64,000 nt of DNA from Cynocephalus volans (lineage: Eukaryota > Chordata > Mammalia > Dermoptera > Cynocephalidae): NCBI RefSeq assembly GCF_027409185.1, contig NC_084472.1:46239427-46303426 (forward strand), given 5' to 3'. The notes under the pieces are model-generated. The model did not search any database. It saw only the letters and a list, made by a program, of their open reading frames with translations, and was not told where the DNA came from. The translations under genes were made by a program, and so were the position numbers. Positions 12,667-25,274 of this stretch are shown here, in pieces (the first letter of the stretch is position 1; every line of letters starts with the position of its first letter).

Positions 12667-12674
12667 AAAATAAG

Positions 12675-12709
<35 letters not shown>

Positions 12710-12711
12710 AT
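12667..12711. repeat. (TAAA)n microsatellite
   Basis: About ten tandem copies of a TAAA/AAAT unit. Confidence 0.9.
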
Positions 12712-13866
12712 GTTTTCTGTGTAACTGCTATAATTACTTGATTATATACTGCCATGTTACGTGGTTTGCAGATATATAGAAAAAACGGTTTGTCTGTTTT
12801 CTAATATTAGACCTTTATGTAATCACCTTTTGAACACTGATTGGTAACCTATACCTGACTTTTTTATGGCAGTTATAATAACTTGAAAATTAGGCATAGA
12901 GGCCAGAAATGCTGATACAACCTTTATCATGTATTAATGGGAAATGTTGGGCTATGAAGAAGTTCTTCATTTTCTTGAAGATAACATAATCCTGCTTACT
13001 AGCTATTCCTGAGAAGAACCACATATGGGTTACACCCTTAGGCGTTTATGTATGTTTTTGTCTTTTGACATATATTTATGAAAACACGTAAAAAATTCAT
13101 AAAGAAAAACTCATTTACCATTTAAGAATTTCTTTTGTAAATTCAAAACTCCTATGCTGAACATGCATGATTTGTATTTAATTTCATGTAAAAGTGTGTA
13201 AAACTGTGTTAAGTTTTATATTAGTTAAACTAAAATTCTAACTTATTTTGGTGAATTTCAAGCTAGCATTTTAAAATGCTAATAACACTAAAATCTATTT
13301 TTGTTTACTGAGGATTAATGTTAGAAGACAAAATTCGCATTAAATAAGAATTACGATTGATTTTATAAGAAGGTAACTATTTTATTGAAAGCTCACTATT
13401 TTCATTATATGAATGCATATTATACTTCCTTTGATTAGTATATGCAGATTTCAAAAGTAATACAAAAATTATATTGATTCTGTAGATATTGTTTAGGATG
13501 ACATTTGATGATTCCTAGATGTCTATGCCATATGAATTCTCATTCTTGACCTGGAGATTTAATTTGACATATTTTAAATAAGTGCTAATCATGATTATTC
13601 TCCTGGCCTCTTAATATGAATTTCATCATTAAAAGATGTTGGTGGAGAAACCAGTGGGCATTTAGAAGGCACCTTCTGACAACCTTAGTGTTATCAGGGA
13701 TTATCTCATTTCAGTCTTGAAACAGCCCTGTTTAGTATGTCTTGTTGTTTATCATCTCAATTTGAATGATGCAAAAACTGCAATTTAGAGAAGTTGTTTC
13801 TTTTTTAAAAAAAATTGTTTATTTAGTATTATTATTTTACATTCTCAGATGTATTGCAGAGAAGTT

Positions 13867-13891
13867 GGGAGGAGGGGGAGGGGGAAAGGGG
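13867..13891 (+). other. G-quadruplex-prone G-run cluster
   Basis: Four or more runs of three to five G in 25 bases, fitting the usual G4 pattern on the + strand, within the composite retroposon and on the ME2 transcript strand. Confidence 0.6.
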
Positions 13892-14025
13892 AAGCAGGTG
13901 GGGGAGGAGGAGGAAGGATGGGGGCATGATTGAGGCCCATGGCACCACCCTCATTCCCACAGGGGAGCCCATGGGGCTTCCAGCAAAGACTCAGTCATGG
14001 CTGGGTTGGATGTGGAATTTGGAGG

Positions 14026-14054
14026 GAGAGTGGCCGAGGTCCTCGGCCACTCTC
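14026..14054. repeat. 29-bp near-perfect palindrome
   Basis: GAGAGTGGCCGAGG (14026-14039), one centre base, then the exact reverse complement (14041-14054), inside the composite retroposon. Confidence 0.92.
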
Positions 14055-14640
14055 TACACTAATTGTGTAGTTATGTGGGTCCATGGGAATCCTGTTAGTG
14101 GTCTTGCTGGCCTGGGGGCCACCAGGCTCTTTTTTCCCCTGAAGCCTCCAAGCAACTTCATACAAAGGTCACAGCAGTGGCTTTTGCCAGCTCTCACTCC
14201 TTGTGCTCACCAGGGCCAGCTTTGAAGTGGTCAGGGCTATAAATGTGGATGGTCAGAGTGATTCTTTCTTTCTCTCATCTTGACTTTCCCTGCCTTCATG
14301 AACTCCATAGGTCTCTCCTCCTCTTCCCCTGAGTTCTAGCGGCCCCAGCTTGGCAGTTGTTGCTTTTTAATAGTAGTAAATCAGTTGATTGTGGGAGAGG
14401 GTGATGCTGTGTACCGTCTATTCTGCCATCTTGATTGAAAGTCGGGAAGTTGTTTCTTACTCGGGATCTCAGAGGTAGCAAATGGCAAAGCTAGGATTTA
14501 AGTCCAGGAAGTATGACTCCAGAGCTTGCCCTTTGACTATTCTGCTAGCCTGCCTAGGTGTGGGTTTTATTAGATAGACTTTTAAGTCAAGTAGTCAAGC
14601 TCTTGATGATGGTGATGATGATAAAGCTGTAAGGGATTAG

Positions 14641-14644
<4 letters not shown>

Positions 14645-14680
<36 letters not shown>
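14645..14680. repeat. (TG)n microsatellite
   Basis: About 18 TG repeats. It produces spurious Cys-Val and His-Thr open frames. Confidence 0.9.
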
Positions 14681-14683
<3 letters not shown>

Positions 14684-14894
14684 CATTACTACACAGAATT
14701 CTGCAAAAGAGTTTCTCCTGTCCTGTTTTATTGGTGAGAAAAGTGAGACTTCTAAGTTGTTGCCAGACTTTTGGACTTCACGGACAAGTTTTTTTTTAAA
14801 AGTGTGTATAAGGGGGCAATTGGTACCAGACATAAGATCACCGACTTTTAATTCTGTCAAGGTTAAGGACTTGCTTAAAAAGTGCTACAATCCA

Positions 14895-16179
14895 CTGTTG
14901 AAGCCAATGCTCAGTTACCATTTTGCAAATCCTAGGGCCCTTAAGAATTATGCTAAATCTCCTCTGCCTGTGCTCTATAAATGGAAAAATAAAGCCTGGA
15001 TGACAACACATCTGTTTATAGCATAGTTTACTGAATATTTAAGCCTATTGTTGAGACCTACTATTCAGAAAAAAAGATTCTTTTCAAAATATTATTGCTG
15101 ATTGACAATGCACATGGCCACTGAAGAGCTCTGATGGAGATGTACAAGGAGATTAATGTTGTTTTCATGCCTGCTAGCACAACACTCATTCTGCAGCCTA
15201 TGGATCAAGGAGTAATTTTGACTTTTAAGTCTTAATATTTAAGAAGTATATTTTTATAAGGCTGTAGCTTCCATAGACAGTGATTCTTCTGATGTATCTG
15301 GACATAGTAAATTGAAAACCTAGAAAAGATTCACCATTCTAAATGCCATTAAGAATATTTGTGATTGGTGGGAGGAGGTCAAAGTATCCACATGAACATG
15401 AGTTTGGAAGAAGTTGATTCCAACCTTCATGGATGACTTTGAGGGTTCAGGTCTTCAGTGGAGGAGTAACTGCAGATGTGGTAGAAATCGCAAGAGAACT
15501 AGAATTAGAATTGGATTCTGAAGATGTGCTGTAATCTCATGATAAAATTTGAATGGATGAGGAGTCCCTTCTCATGGATGAGCATAGAAAGTGGTTTCTT
15601 GAGATGGAATCTACTTGAGATGGTGAAGATGTTGTGAACATTGTTGAAAGACAACAGACATTTACAGTATTACATAAACTCAGTTGATAAAGCAGCAGCA
15701 GGGTTTGAGAGGATTGACTGATTGACTCCAATTAGGAAAGAAGTTCTACCGTGGGTAAAATGCTATGAAATGGCATCAGATGCAACAGAGAAGTCTTTCG
15801 TGAAAGGAAGAATCGGTCCATATAGCAAATTTCATTGTTGTCTTATTTTAAGAAATTGCCATAACCACCCCATTCTTCAGCAACCATAACCCTGATCAGT
15901 CAGCAGCCATCAATATCAAGGCAAGACCCTTCACCAGCAAAAAGATTAGGACTCAGTGAAGGCACAGATGATTGTTCGCAATTTTTAGCAATAAAGTGTT
16001 GTTTAATTAAACATTTATACTTTTTTTAGACATAATGCTATTGCACAATGGACTATAGTGTCAACATAACTTTCATATGCACTGGGAAACCAAAAAATTT
16101 GTGTGACTTGCTTCATTGCAATATTCACTTTATTGTAGTGGTCTGAAACTGAGCCCACAATATCCCCAAGGTATGCTTG
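14895..16179 (+). mobile_element. Tigger1 DNA transposon, 3' part, decayed
   Basis: The left end reads as pogo/Tigger transposase (NPRALKNYAKS then LPVLYKW), continues through a degenerate DDE region (MDQG-like CAGCCTATGGATCAAGG at 15196), and ends with the terminal repeat GGTATGCTTG at 16170-16179. The 5' half is missing. Many stops and frameshifts. Confidence 0.85.
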
Positions 16180-16292
16180 TATTCAATAGATATTTAATTA
16201 TTGTTAGATTTAGGTAATGAGGATAGTTTATAAACACATACAAGAAGTTATTTAAAAAAAAAAAAAAAAACCTTGGGAGCCCTAACCTTGTA

Positions 16293-17604
16293 CCAGAGGA
16301 CTTCAAAAAGTTCATGGAAAAATGTAAAGATATGAAAGATAAAAATTTAAAATATAAACTTTATTTCTCAATATAAGTTCAAGACACTTTTGTAAGCAAT
16401 GATACCAGCCATTTAGTCCATCCCTAAAGAACTAAGGGTCCTGGGAATTTAACCATGTCAATACAGTCTCTTTTACATTGTTAACTGAAGAAAAATGGAT
16501 GCCCTTTAAAGATTTTTTAAGATTAGGAAACAAAAAGAAGTCAGAAGGAGCCAAATCACAACTGTAAGGTAGATGCCTAGAAATTCATAATTTCCCATTG
16601 AAACTCATAAATTTGCCCTTGTTTGGTGAGAGGAATGAGCAGGAGCATTGTCGTGAGGGAGTACTTTCTCATGAAGCTTTTTCAGGCATTTTTCTGCTGA
16701 AGCTTTGGCTGACTTTCTCAAAACACTCATAATAAGCAGGTGTTATTGTTCCTTGGGCCTTGAGAAAGTCAACAAACAAAATGCTTTGAGCATCCTCCAA
16801 AAATTGTTGCAGTGACCTTTGCTCTTGACTGGTCTACTTTAGCTTTGACCGGACCACTTCTACTTTGACTGGACCACTTCCACCTCCTGGTAGCCATGAC
16901 TTTGATTGTGCTTTGTTTTCAGGATTGTACTGGTAAAATCACGTTTCATCTTCTGTTACAGTTTTTCAAAGAAATGCTCCAGAATCTCAATCCCACTACT
17001 TTAAAATTTTCATTGAAAGCCCTGCTCTTGTCTATAGCTGATCTGGGCACAGGAGTTTTGGCATCCATCGAGTGGAAAGTTTGCTGAACTATAATTCCAT
17101 CAGAATTGTGTAAGGTGAACCAGTTGAAATGTCTATGGTGTTGGCTGTTTCTGCTGTTAATCATTGGTCTTCCTCAATTAGGGCACAGACAAGATTAATT
17201 TTTTCCTTGCAAATTGACGTGGATAGTCTGTTGCTGTGGGCTTGATCTTCAATATCATCTCACCCCTCTTTAAACTGAGTTATCTATTTGTAAAGTGATT
17301 TGGGGGGCATTGTCCCCATAAACTTTTTGTAAACCATCAGTGATTTCACCACCATTCTTCCACCTAAGCTTCACTGTAAGTTTGACGTTTGTTCTAGCTT
17401 CAATTTCAGCAGAATTTATATTGCTCTGATACGGGCTCTTTTCAAACTGATGCCTTATTCTTCTTAGTGTTTCAAACTAGATCTTGTTCAAACGTGTTAT
17501 AACAAGTTAATACAATCTCATTTTGGTGCAAGAGAATTTTGCAATCCAAACACAGTTTTTTTCATAGTACACATTTTCCATGAACTTTTTAAACAACCCT
17601 CATA
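16293..17604 (-). mobile_element. mariner transposon, near full length, transposase decayed
   Basis: About 1.31 kb bounded by inverted ends containing CTTCAAAAAGTTCATGGAAA (left) and TTCCATGAACTTTTTAAA (right). The minus strand carries remnants of mariner transposase, for instance a segment reading HDNAPAHSS at about 16640-16670, the second catalytic Asp region. It is full of stops. Length matches an intact mariner (about 1.3 kb). Confidence 0.85.
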
Positions 17605-18589
17605 CGTCTGTCTTTGAATTTAATAACTGAGAACAGGGTGAGTTAGATCTTCCTCTTGATTTTGCCTGTGTTCATAGTTTAAAAAAAGAAAAATTGCAAA
17701 GGAGAGCTGTAGGACTTACTGATGATAAAACATTATTAAGAGAGTATTACATGGTGGTAATTTAATAAATGCTGCTGAATGTTTTTGAAAGTTGACTTAA
17801 AGAAAGCCAAATCTGGTAGTGTAAGTTTTATAGGGATTAAAAGGACTGGTGTAAACTTAGCAATACTAACTTTAGGTCTCGGCCCTGGCATATGGTAGGT
17901 GCTCAGTTGATCACTAAGTATGTAATTAAAACACAGGTTTGAAGTGAAGAATGAATCACATGTTGTAATTTCCCTTTCTTACTCTAAAAACACAAAAATG
18001 GTAAATAAAATTGAAACAAATACAGAGCCAAGTTTGAAAGCTTAAAAGGGAAAACCTCTACATGCGTAAATGAAGAACCTATAGCAGTGAGCTGGAGTTA
18101 AAGACAAATGTTCCACGGGTAGACAGGGAACAAATAAATTCTACTTGGGGTCTGAAGTATTTATTGCTTGCCAGGAGATGGAAACCAACTTCTCAGGCCC
18201 TGTTCAACAGTAGGAACCAAAATTAGACATACTTTGTGAATCTGAGAACTGGGAAAGCACTACCTTCTCTATAAATAGGGACTGGGAAGTCTCTGTCCTC
18301 ACTGGGGATGAGAAGATAGTTAAGCTACCACACCCTACACCAAAAGTAGAATTCTAAGCGTTCAGCTCACTTGAATTTGGGTTTGGAATTCTACCCCTGA
18401 AGTACATAACCAAGTAGCACAGAAGCTAATATAGAAACTGGTTTTAGGCTGTAAACCCTCTTGACCTCATAAAGAGGCAAACTTAAAACTGCCTCCAAGT
18501 GTTCGTTTCTATAACACATGACATGAATGGACCACCATCAAAGATTGCTCCTATTTTTTTTAAAAAAAGAAGCTCACAGATAAAAATTA

Positions 18590-18860
18590 TGCCATATCAA
18601 AAGGCATAGGTGACAACCTAGTACTTGCAGTTGGTGTCTGAAGTGGGGGCTGTCTTGTGGGACTGAACCCTTAACTTGTGGGATCTGACACTCTAAGTAT
18701 TGAATTGAATTATAGGATACCCAGTTGGTATCTGCTGGGGAATTGTTTAATGTGTAGAGAAAAACCCATACACATCTTGTTGTAGAAGTGTGCTGTGTTG
18801 ACAGTATAATAGAGAAACAGACTGTTTTCATAGAACTGGTGTCAAGTATTTTTGAGTAGA
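18590..18860 (+). repeat. ancient interspersed repeat, LTR-like (copy 2)
   Basis: Shares CTTGCAGTTGGTGTCTGAAG, GGACTGAACCCTTAAC and CCCAGTTGGT with the copy at 9460-9660. Confidence 0.5.
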
Positions 18861-19659
18861 GAGAAAAAAACTTTTTTTCTTTACAAATAGATAATTTTAT
18901 TCATTAGTATTTCTATAGGCAGTAGATCCATTAACTCAAAAAAAATTTTTTGTGTGTTTTCTTTAACATTTTTTAAAAAGCCTAGGGCAAAAAATTGGAT
19001 ACATTGGTTCCTTCTAGAGAAGGGAAGTTGGTAGCTGGCAGCAGGTAAAATGGAAACTTTTCACTGTTCTCTTTTGTATCTTCAGTTTTCAACATGTGAC
19101 TAAATAATACGAACTCTTAAAAAGTAAATAAAACTTAAATCAGAAAAAAGTAGCCTCCATGATTTTAGGTTCTAAGTTTTGCTTTCCTCAAACAGTGAAG
19201 TTATGTATTTTTAAAAATACTCATTTATAGGTAATCTATAAATATATTCTTATTTTTAAAATAATGAATGATACCAAATTAGATTAAGTGATAGCTGAAA
19301 GTCACACTTAACTGAGCTTCTCTGTCTTCTCTCTGTCCCCATCTTTGCAGATCTTTGTGTATTCATTTACATATTAATTTGTAAATACTGTGGTTTTTTA
19401 AAAGCATAAGTGTAATCTTGCTATATATAACTTGCATTTTACTCTTTTTACTGCATAGTGTCTTAGGGAATCTTGCTGTGTTATTAGCTTATAGATTTCT
19501 CTGATTTCTCTCATTTTTTTCCCTCTCAAAGGAAATTATATTAGTATTGAATTTAAAGTATTAGCCTCTGGTTAGAATTGACTCATAAATAGTTCTAGGA
19601 GGGGAAAAAAATAAATGAATTAATTTAAAAATAACAGTATTTATGAAAACCATTGCAAT

Positions 19660-20045
19660 TCTCATTCTTTTTAAATTGCTAATGGTATTCCATAATATGG
19701 ATATAACAATTTATTTAACCTTTCCTTGTTTATGAGCACTATAGATTCTTTCCAATTTTTTATTACACATAATGCTAGTGTGAACATCTTACCTAGTCTT
19801 GTGCACATTTGTGAGCATTTCTCTAGGATACATACCCTAGAATTGGTACTGTTGGAGTGGGGGTTTATATGATCAAAATTTATAGACAGGGCCAAATTTC
19901 TCTCCAAAAGACTTATCAATTAATATTCTTATTAAAGGTTCTTGTTTTCTATACCCTCACCAATACCGGATATTAACTTTTGAAAGTTTTTTGGCAATTT
20001 GGGTAAAAACTAAAATTCCCTTGATGATTTGGAAGATTTCCATGG
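19660..20045 (-). mobile_element. old L1 3' UTR fragment, antisense
   Basis: TGGTATTCCATAATATGGAT, TCTAGGATACATACCCTAGA and TTTCTATACCCTCACCAATA follow an old L1 3' region in reverse. The minus-strand 82-codon frame here is not a gene. Confidence 0.55.
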
Positions 20046-21012
20046 TTACTACTGAGGTTAATCATTTTAAGTTGTTTATTGTCCATGCGTATTTATTTAT
20101 AATTTTTAATAATATTTATTTTATTTTATAATTTGTATTGCTATTGTAAATTGAATCTTTTATTCTTTTACATATCTTAATTTATTATTACTGATCTATA
20201 ATATACCCCCGCCACCTTGCTGAAATCTTATTAGTTCCAGTGTTTTTTTCAATTGATTGTCTCAGATATTCTAGATAGATAATTATATCATCTGCACCTT
20301 CAGTTCTGTGGTGTTAATAGGCCAAAAAATGTGCATTTTTATTCTGAGAAAACAATTCAGTGGTCATGAAATGAAAATCAAATATAGTCAAAAATTACCC
20401 TTTAAATTCCCTTGAATTGCCCATTAAGTAGAATATACAATTCTCTACATTAATATTGATATATAGAATAATAATAGTGAAGACTGTATGTGTAAAGTGT
20501 AATTTTTTAGCACTTTGAATAAAAAACATCAAGATGGTAGCATAAATTAATTTGTAAAAAGGTAACAATAACCTAAACACCTTACCTTTCATCCTGGTTA
20601 TTTTTGCTACTCTGTTACGACTGATGATAGAAACACAGCAATGAAAAATGGTAAGGGTTATGGTACAGCACCTGCACAATGAATGATAAGGCAATTCAGA
20701 TGAATACAATACATAACTCTGATAATTCGTATTTCTGTTCCCCTGAAAACACTACAGGAAGTTGTTAGAGCTTGATGCTGTGCCAGGAGATGGTCAATAA
20801 GTAGTCTTGGGTGATAAAGGAAGTAATTTGCTTTTGTTTGACTGAAAAGGTTGTTTGTGTAGGATCATCTTCTGGTTACTCTTTCTTCTTCTTGTCTTTT
20901 GAGCAGCTCAAATATTTCTTAAGAGTCTCAGATCTCCTAAATGTGATTTTTGAGGTTTCATTCTATTGCTAGAAAGCATATTCAGAAATTAAATCATGTT
21001 TGAACAATAAAA

Positions 21013-21027
21013 CTTACGAAAATTTTC
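21013..21027. repeat. 15-bp target-site duplication of the full-length L1 (left copy)
   Basis: CTTACGAAAATTTTC, identical to 27800-27814 on the other side of the L1. Confidence 0.93.
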
Positions 21028-21248
21028 TTTTTTTTTTTTTTTTAATTTTATTTTGTCGATATACATTGTGGCTGATTATTGCTCCCCATCACCAAAACCT
21101 CCCTCCCTTCTCCCTCCCCCTTTCCCCCCCAATAATGTCCTTTCTGTTTGCTTGTTGTATCAACTTCAAATAATTGTGGTTGTTATATCTTCTCCCCCCC
21201 CCGGGTTTTTGTGTGTGTGTGTGTGTGTGTGCATTTGTATATTAATTT

Positions 21249-24200
21249 TTAGCTCCCACCAATAAGTGAGAACATGTGGTATTTCTCTTTCTGTGCCTGA
21301 CTTGTTTCACTTAATATAATTCTCTCAAGGTCCGTCCATGTTGTTGCAAATGGCAGTATTTCATTCGTTTTTATAGCTGAGTAGTATTCCATTGTGTAGA
21401 TGTACCACATTTTCCGTATCCACTCATCTGATGATGGGCATTTGGGCTGGTTCCAACTCTTGGCTATTGTAAAGAGTGCTGCGATAAACATTGGGAAACA
21501 GGTATACCTTCGACTTGATGATTTCCATTCCTCTGGGTATATTCCCAACAGTGGGATAGCTGGGTCGTATGGTAGATCTATCTGCAATTGTTTGAGGAAC
21601 CTCCATACCATTTTCCATAGAGGCTGCACCATTTTGCAGTCCCACCAACAATGTATGAGAGTTCCTTTTTCTCCGCAACCTTGCCAGCATTTATGGTTCA
21701 GGGTCTTTTGGATTTTAGCCATCCTAACTGGGGTTAGATGGTATCTCAATGTGGTTTTGATTTGCATTTCCCGGATGCTGAGTGATGTTGAGCATTTTTT
21801 CATATGTCTGTTGGCCATTTGGATATCTTCCTTAGAGAAATGCCTACTTAGCTCTTTTCCCCATTTTTTAATTGGGTTGCTTGTTTTTTTCTTGTAAAGT
21901 TGTTTGAGTTCCTTATATATTCTGGATATTAATCCTTTGTCAGATATATATTTTGCAAATATTTTCTCCCACTCTGTTGGTTGTCTTTTAACTCTTTTAA
22001 TTGTTTCTTTTGCTGTGCAGAAGCTTTTTAGTTTGATATAATCCCATTTGTTTATTTTTCCTTTGGTTGCCCGTGCTTTTGGGGTCGTATTCATTAAGTC
22101 TGTGCCCAGTCCTATTTCCTGAAGTGTTTCTCCTATGTTTTCTTTAAGAAGTTTTATTGTTTCAGGGTGTATATTTAAATCCTTAATCCATTTTGAGTTG
22201 ATTTTAGTATACGGTGAGAGGTATGGATCTAGTTTTATTCTCCTGCATATGGATATCCAGTTATCCCAGCACCATTTGCTGAAGAGGCAGTCCCTTCGCC
22301 AGTGAATAGGCTTGGTGCCTATGTCAAAGATCAACTGGCAGTAAGTGTGTGGGTTGATTTCTGGATTCTCTATTCTATTCCATTGGTCAGTGTGTCTGTT
22401 TTTATGCCAGTACCATACTGTTTTGGTTATTATAGCTTTGTAGTATAGCTTAAAGTCAGGTAGTGTTATGCCTCCAGCTTTACTTTTTTTGCTCAGCATT
22501 GCTTTGGCTATGCGTGGTCGTTTATTGTTCCATATAAATGTCTGAATAGTTTTTTCCATTTCTGAGAAAAATGTCTTTGGAATTTTGATGGGGATTGCAT
22601 TGAATTTGTATATCACTTTGGGTAGTATGGACATTTTCACTATGTTGATTCTTCCAATCCAAGAGCATGGGATATCTTTCCATCTTCTTCTATCCTCTCT
22701 AATTTCTCTCAGCAGTGGTTTGTAGTTCTCATTATAGAGATTTTTCACCTCCTTGGTTAACTCAATTCCTAAGTATTTTATTTTTTTGGTGGCTATTGTA
22801 AATGGGCAGGCTTTCTTGATTTCTCTTTCTGCATGTTCACTATTGGAGAAAAGAAATGCTACTGATTTTTGTGTGTTGATTTTGTATCCTGCTACTGTGC
22901 TGAAATCATTTATCAATTCCAGCAGTTTTTTTGTAGAGGTTTTAGGCTGTTCGATATATAGGATCATGTCATCTGCAAACAGGAACAGTTTGACTTCATC
23001 TTTTCCCATCTGGATGCCCTTTATTTCCTTCTCTTCTCTGATTGCTCTGGCTAGTACTTCCAACACTATGTTGAATAGGAGTGGTGAGAGTGGGCATCCT
23101 TGTCTAGTTCCTGTTCTTAAAGGAAAAGCTTTCAGCTTTTCCCCATTCAGGATGATATTGGCTGTGGGTTTGGCATATATGGCTTTAATTATGTTGAGAT
23201 ACTTTCCCTCTATACCTAACTTGTAGAGGGTCTTTGTCATGAATGAGTGCTGAACTTTATCAAATGCTTTTTCAGCATCTATAGATATGCTCATATGGTC
23301 CTTGTGTTTGAGTTTATTAATATGGTGTATCACATTTATTGATTTGCGTATGTTGAACCAACCTTGCATCCCTGGGATGAATCCCACTTGATCGTGATGA
23401 ATAATTTTTCATATGTGTTGCTGTATTCTGTTTGCTAGTATTTTAGTGAGGACTTTTGCATCTATATATTCATCAAGGATATTGGCCTGTAGTTTTCTTT
23501 TTCGGTTATATCTTTACCTGGTTTTGGTATCAGGATGATGTTTGCTTCATAGAATGAGTTTGGGAGATTTGTGTCCGTTTCAATCTTTTGGAATAGTTTG
23601 TAAAGAATCGGTGTCAATTCCTCTTTGAATGTTTGGTAAAATTCTGCTGTGAATCCATCTGGTCCTGGGTTTTTCTTTGTTGGGAGCCTTCTGATAACAG
23701 CTTCAATCTCCTTTATTGTTATTGGTCTGTTCAAATTTTCTACGTCTTCACGGTTCAGTTTTGGGAGCTTGTGTGTGTCCAGAAATTTATCCATTTCCTC
23801 CAGATTTTCAAATTTGTTGGCGTATAGATGTTTATAGTAGTCTCGAATGATTCCTTGTATTTCAGATGAATCAGTTGTAATATCGCCTTTTTCATTTCTA
23901 ATTTTTGTTATTTGAGTCTTCTCTCTTCCTTTTTTTGTTAGCCATGCTTAATGGTTTGTCAATTTTATTTATCTTTTCAAAAAACCAACTTTTTGATTCA
24001 TTGATCTTTTGAATTGTTTTTTGGTTTTCAATTTCATTCAGTTCTGCTCTGATCTTAATGATTTCTTTCCATCTGCTAACTTTAGGTTTGGATTGTTCTT
24101 GTATGTCTAGTTCTTTAAGGTGAAGTGTTAGGTTGTTCACTTGCCATCTTTCTATTCTTCTGAAGTGAGCGTTTAATGCAATAAATTTTCCCCTCAATAC

Positions 24201-25087
24201 TGCTTTTGCAGTATCCCACAGGTTTTGGTATGATGTATCATTGTTTTCATTAGTTTCAATAAATTTTTTGATTTCCTGCTTGATTTCTTCTTGGACCCAT
24301 ATGTCATTAAGTAGAATGCAGTTCAATTTCCATGTGTTTGTATAGTTTCCAGAGTTTCGTTTGTTATTAATTTCTAGTTTTAATCCATTGTGGTCTGAGA
24401 AAATACATGGGATAATTCCAACTTTTTTGAATTTATTGAGACTTGATTTGTGACCTAATATGTGATCTATCCTGGAGAATGATCCATGTGCTGATGAGAA
24501 GAATGAATATTCTGAGGTTGTTGGATGGAATGTTCTGTAGATATCTGCCAATTCCAATTGGTCTAGAGTCTTGTTGAGATCTTGTGTTTCTCTACTGATT
24601 CTTTGCCTAGATGATCTGTCTAATATTGACAGTGGGGTGTTCAGGTCCCCTGCTATTATGGTATTAGTGTCTATTTCCTTCTTTAGGTCTAATAGAGTTT
24701 GTTTTATAAATCTGGCTGCTCCAACATTGGGTGCGTACATATTTATGATTGTTATGTCTTCTTGATGGATCAGTCCTTTTATCATTAAGTAGTGTCCCTC
24801 ATTGTCTCATTGTCTCTTTTTATGGTTTTTAGTTTAAAGTCTATTTTGTCAGATATAAGAATAGCTACTCCAGCTCGTTTTTCTTTTCTGTTTGCATGGT
24901 AAATCTTTTTCCATCCTTTCATTCTTAGTCTGTGTGAATCTTTATGGGTGAGGTGGGTCTCTTGTAGGCAGCATATAGTTGGGTCCTGCTTCTTGATCCA
25001 GTCAGCCAGTCTGTGTCTTTTAGTTGGGGAATTTAAGCCTTTTACATTAAGAGTTGTTATTGAAAGGTGTTGATTTATTCCTAGCAT
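21249..25087 (-). pseudogene. L1 ORF2 (endonuclease / reverse transcriptase), broken
   Basis: Full span of an L1 ORF2 (about 1,275 codons): N-terminal APE-type endonuclease, reverse transcriptase with the FADD catalytic motif (in [11 protein letters not shown]), and the cysteine-rich C-terminus ending FSLIGGS. Four breaks are visible: a tandem 8-base duplication at about 24798-24813 inside the endonuclease; a one-base shift in an A-run (23932-23938); a two-base TA gain at about 23463-23470 just before the RT fingers; and an in-frame stop near 23410. The 712-codon C-terminal part (21249-23387) is uninterrupted. The lesions look like short-tract slippage, that is, decay after insertion or damage in the source copy. 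Confidence 0.92.
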
Positions 25088-25274
25088 TTTATTGGTTGTT
25101 TGGTTGTCTTAGGTGTCTTTTGTTCCTTGCTTTCTGATTTACTGTTTGTTTTCTGTGTTTGTTGGTTCCTTAGGTTGTAGATAGTGTTTTTGTTAGCTTG
25201 TTTTCTCTTCATGAATGCCATTTTTATTATACTAGCGAGTTTAGATTTTTCTTGGGTTTTTATGGCAGTGGTAG

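Larger units (their letters stand above)
13803..14445 (-). mobile_element. 643-bp L1-like composite retroposon with target duplications
   Basis: On the minus strand it begins with an L1 5'-UTR-like segment (ATCAAGATGGCAGAATAG, 14412-14432) and ends with an AATAAA-type signal and A-rich tail (13803-13830), with no ORF1 or ORF2 between. It is flanked by a 13-bp direct repeat, GAAGTTGTTTCTT, at 13790-13802 and 14446-14458. So it moved as a unit by L1-type target-primed insertion. Confidence 0.65.

Noticed and set aside
20395..20709. 104-codon minus-strand frame rich in hydrophobic residues
   Set aside because: AT-rich sequence commonly yields such frames. No signal peptide or family match was evident.
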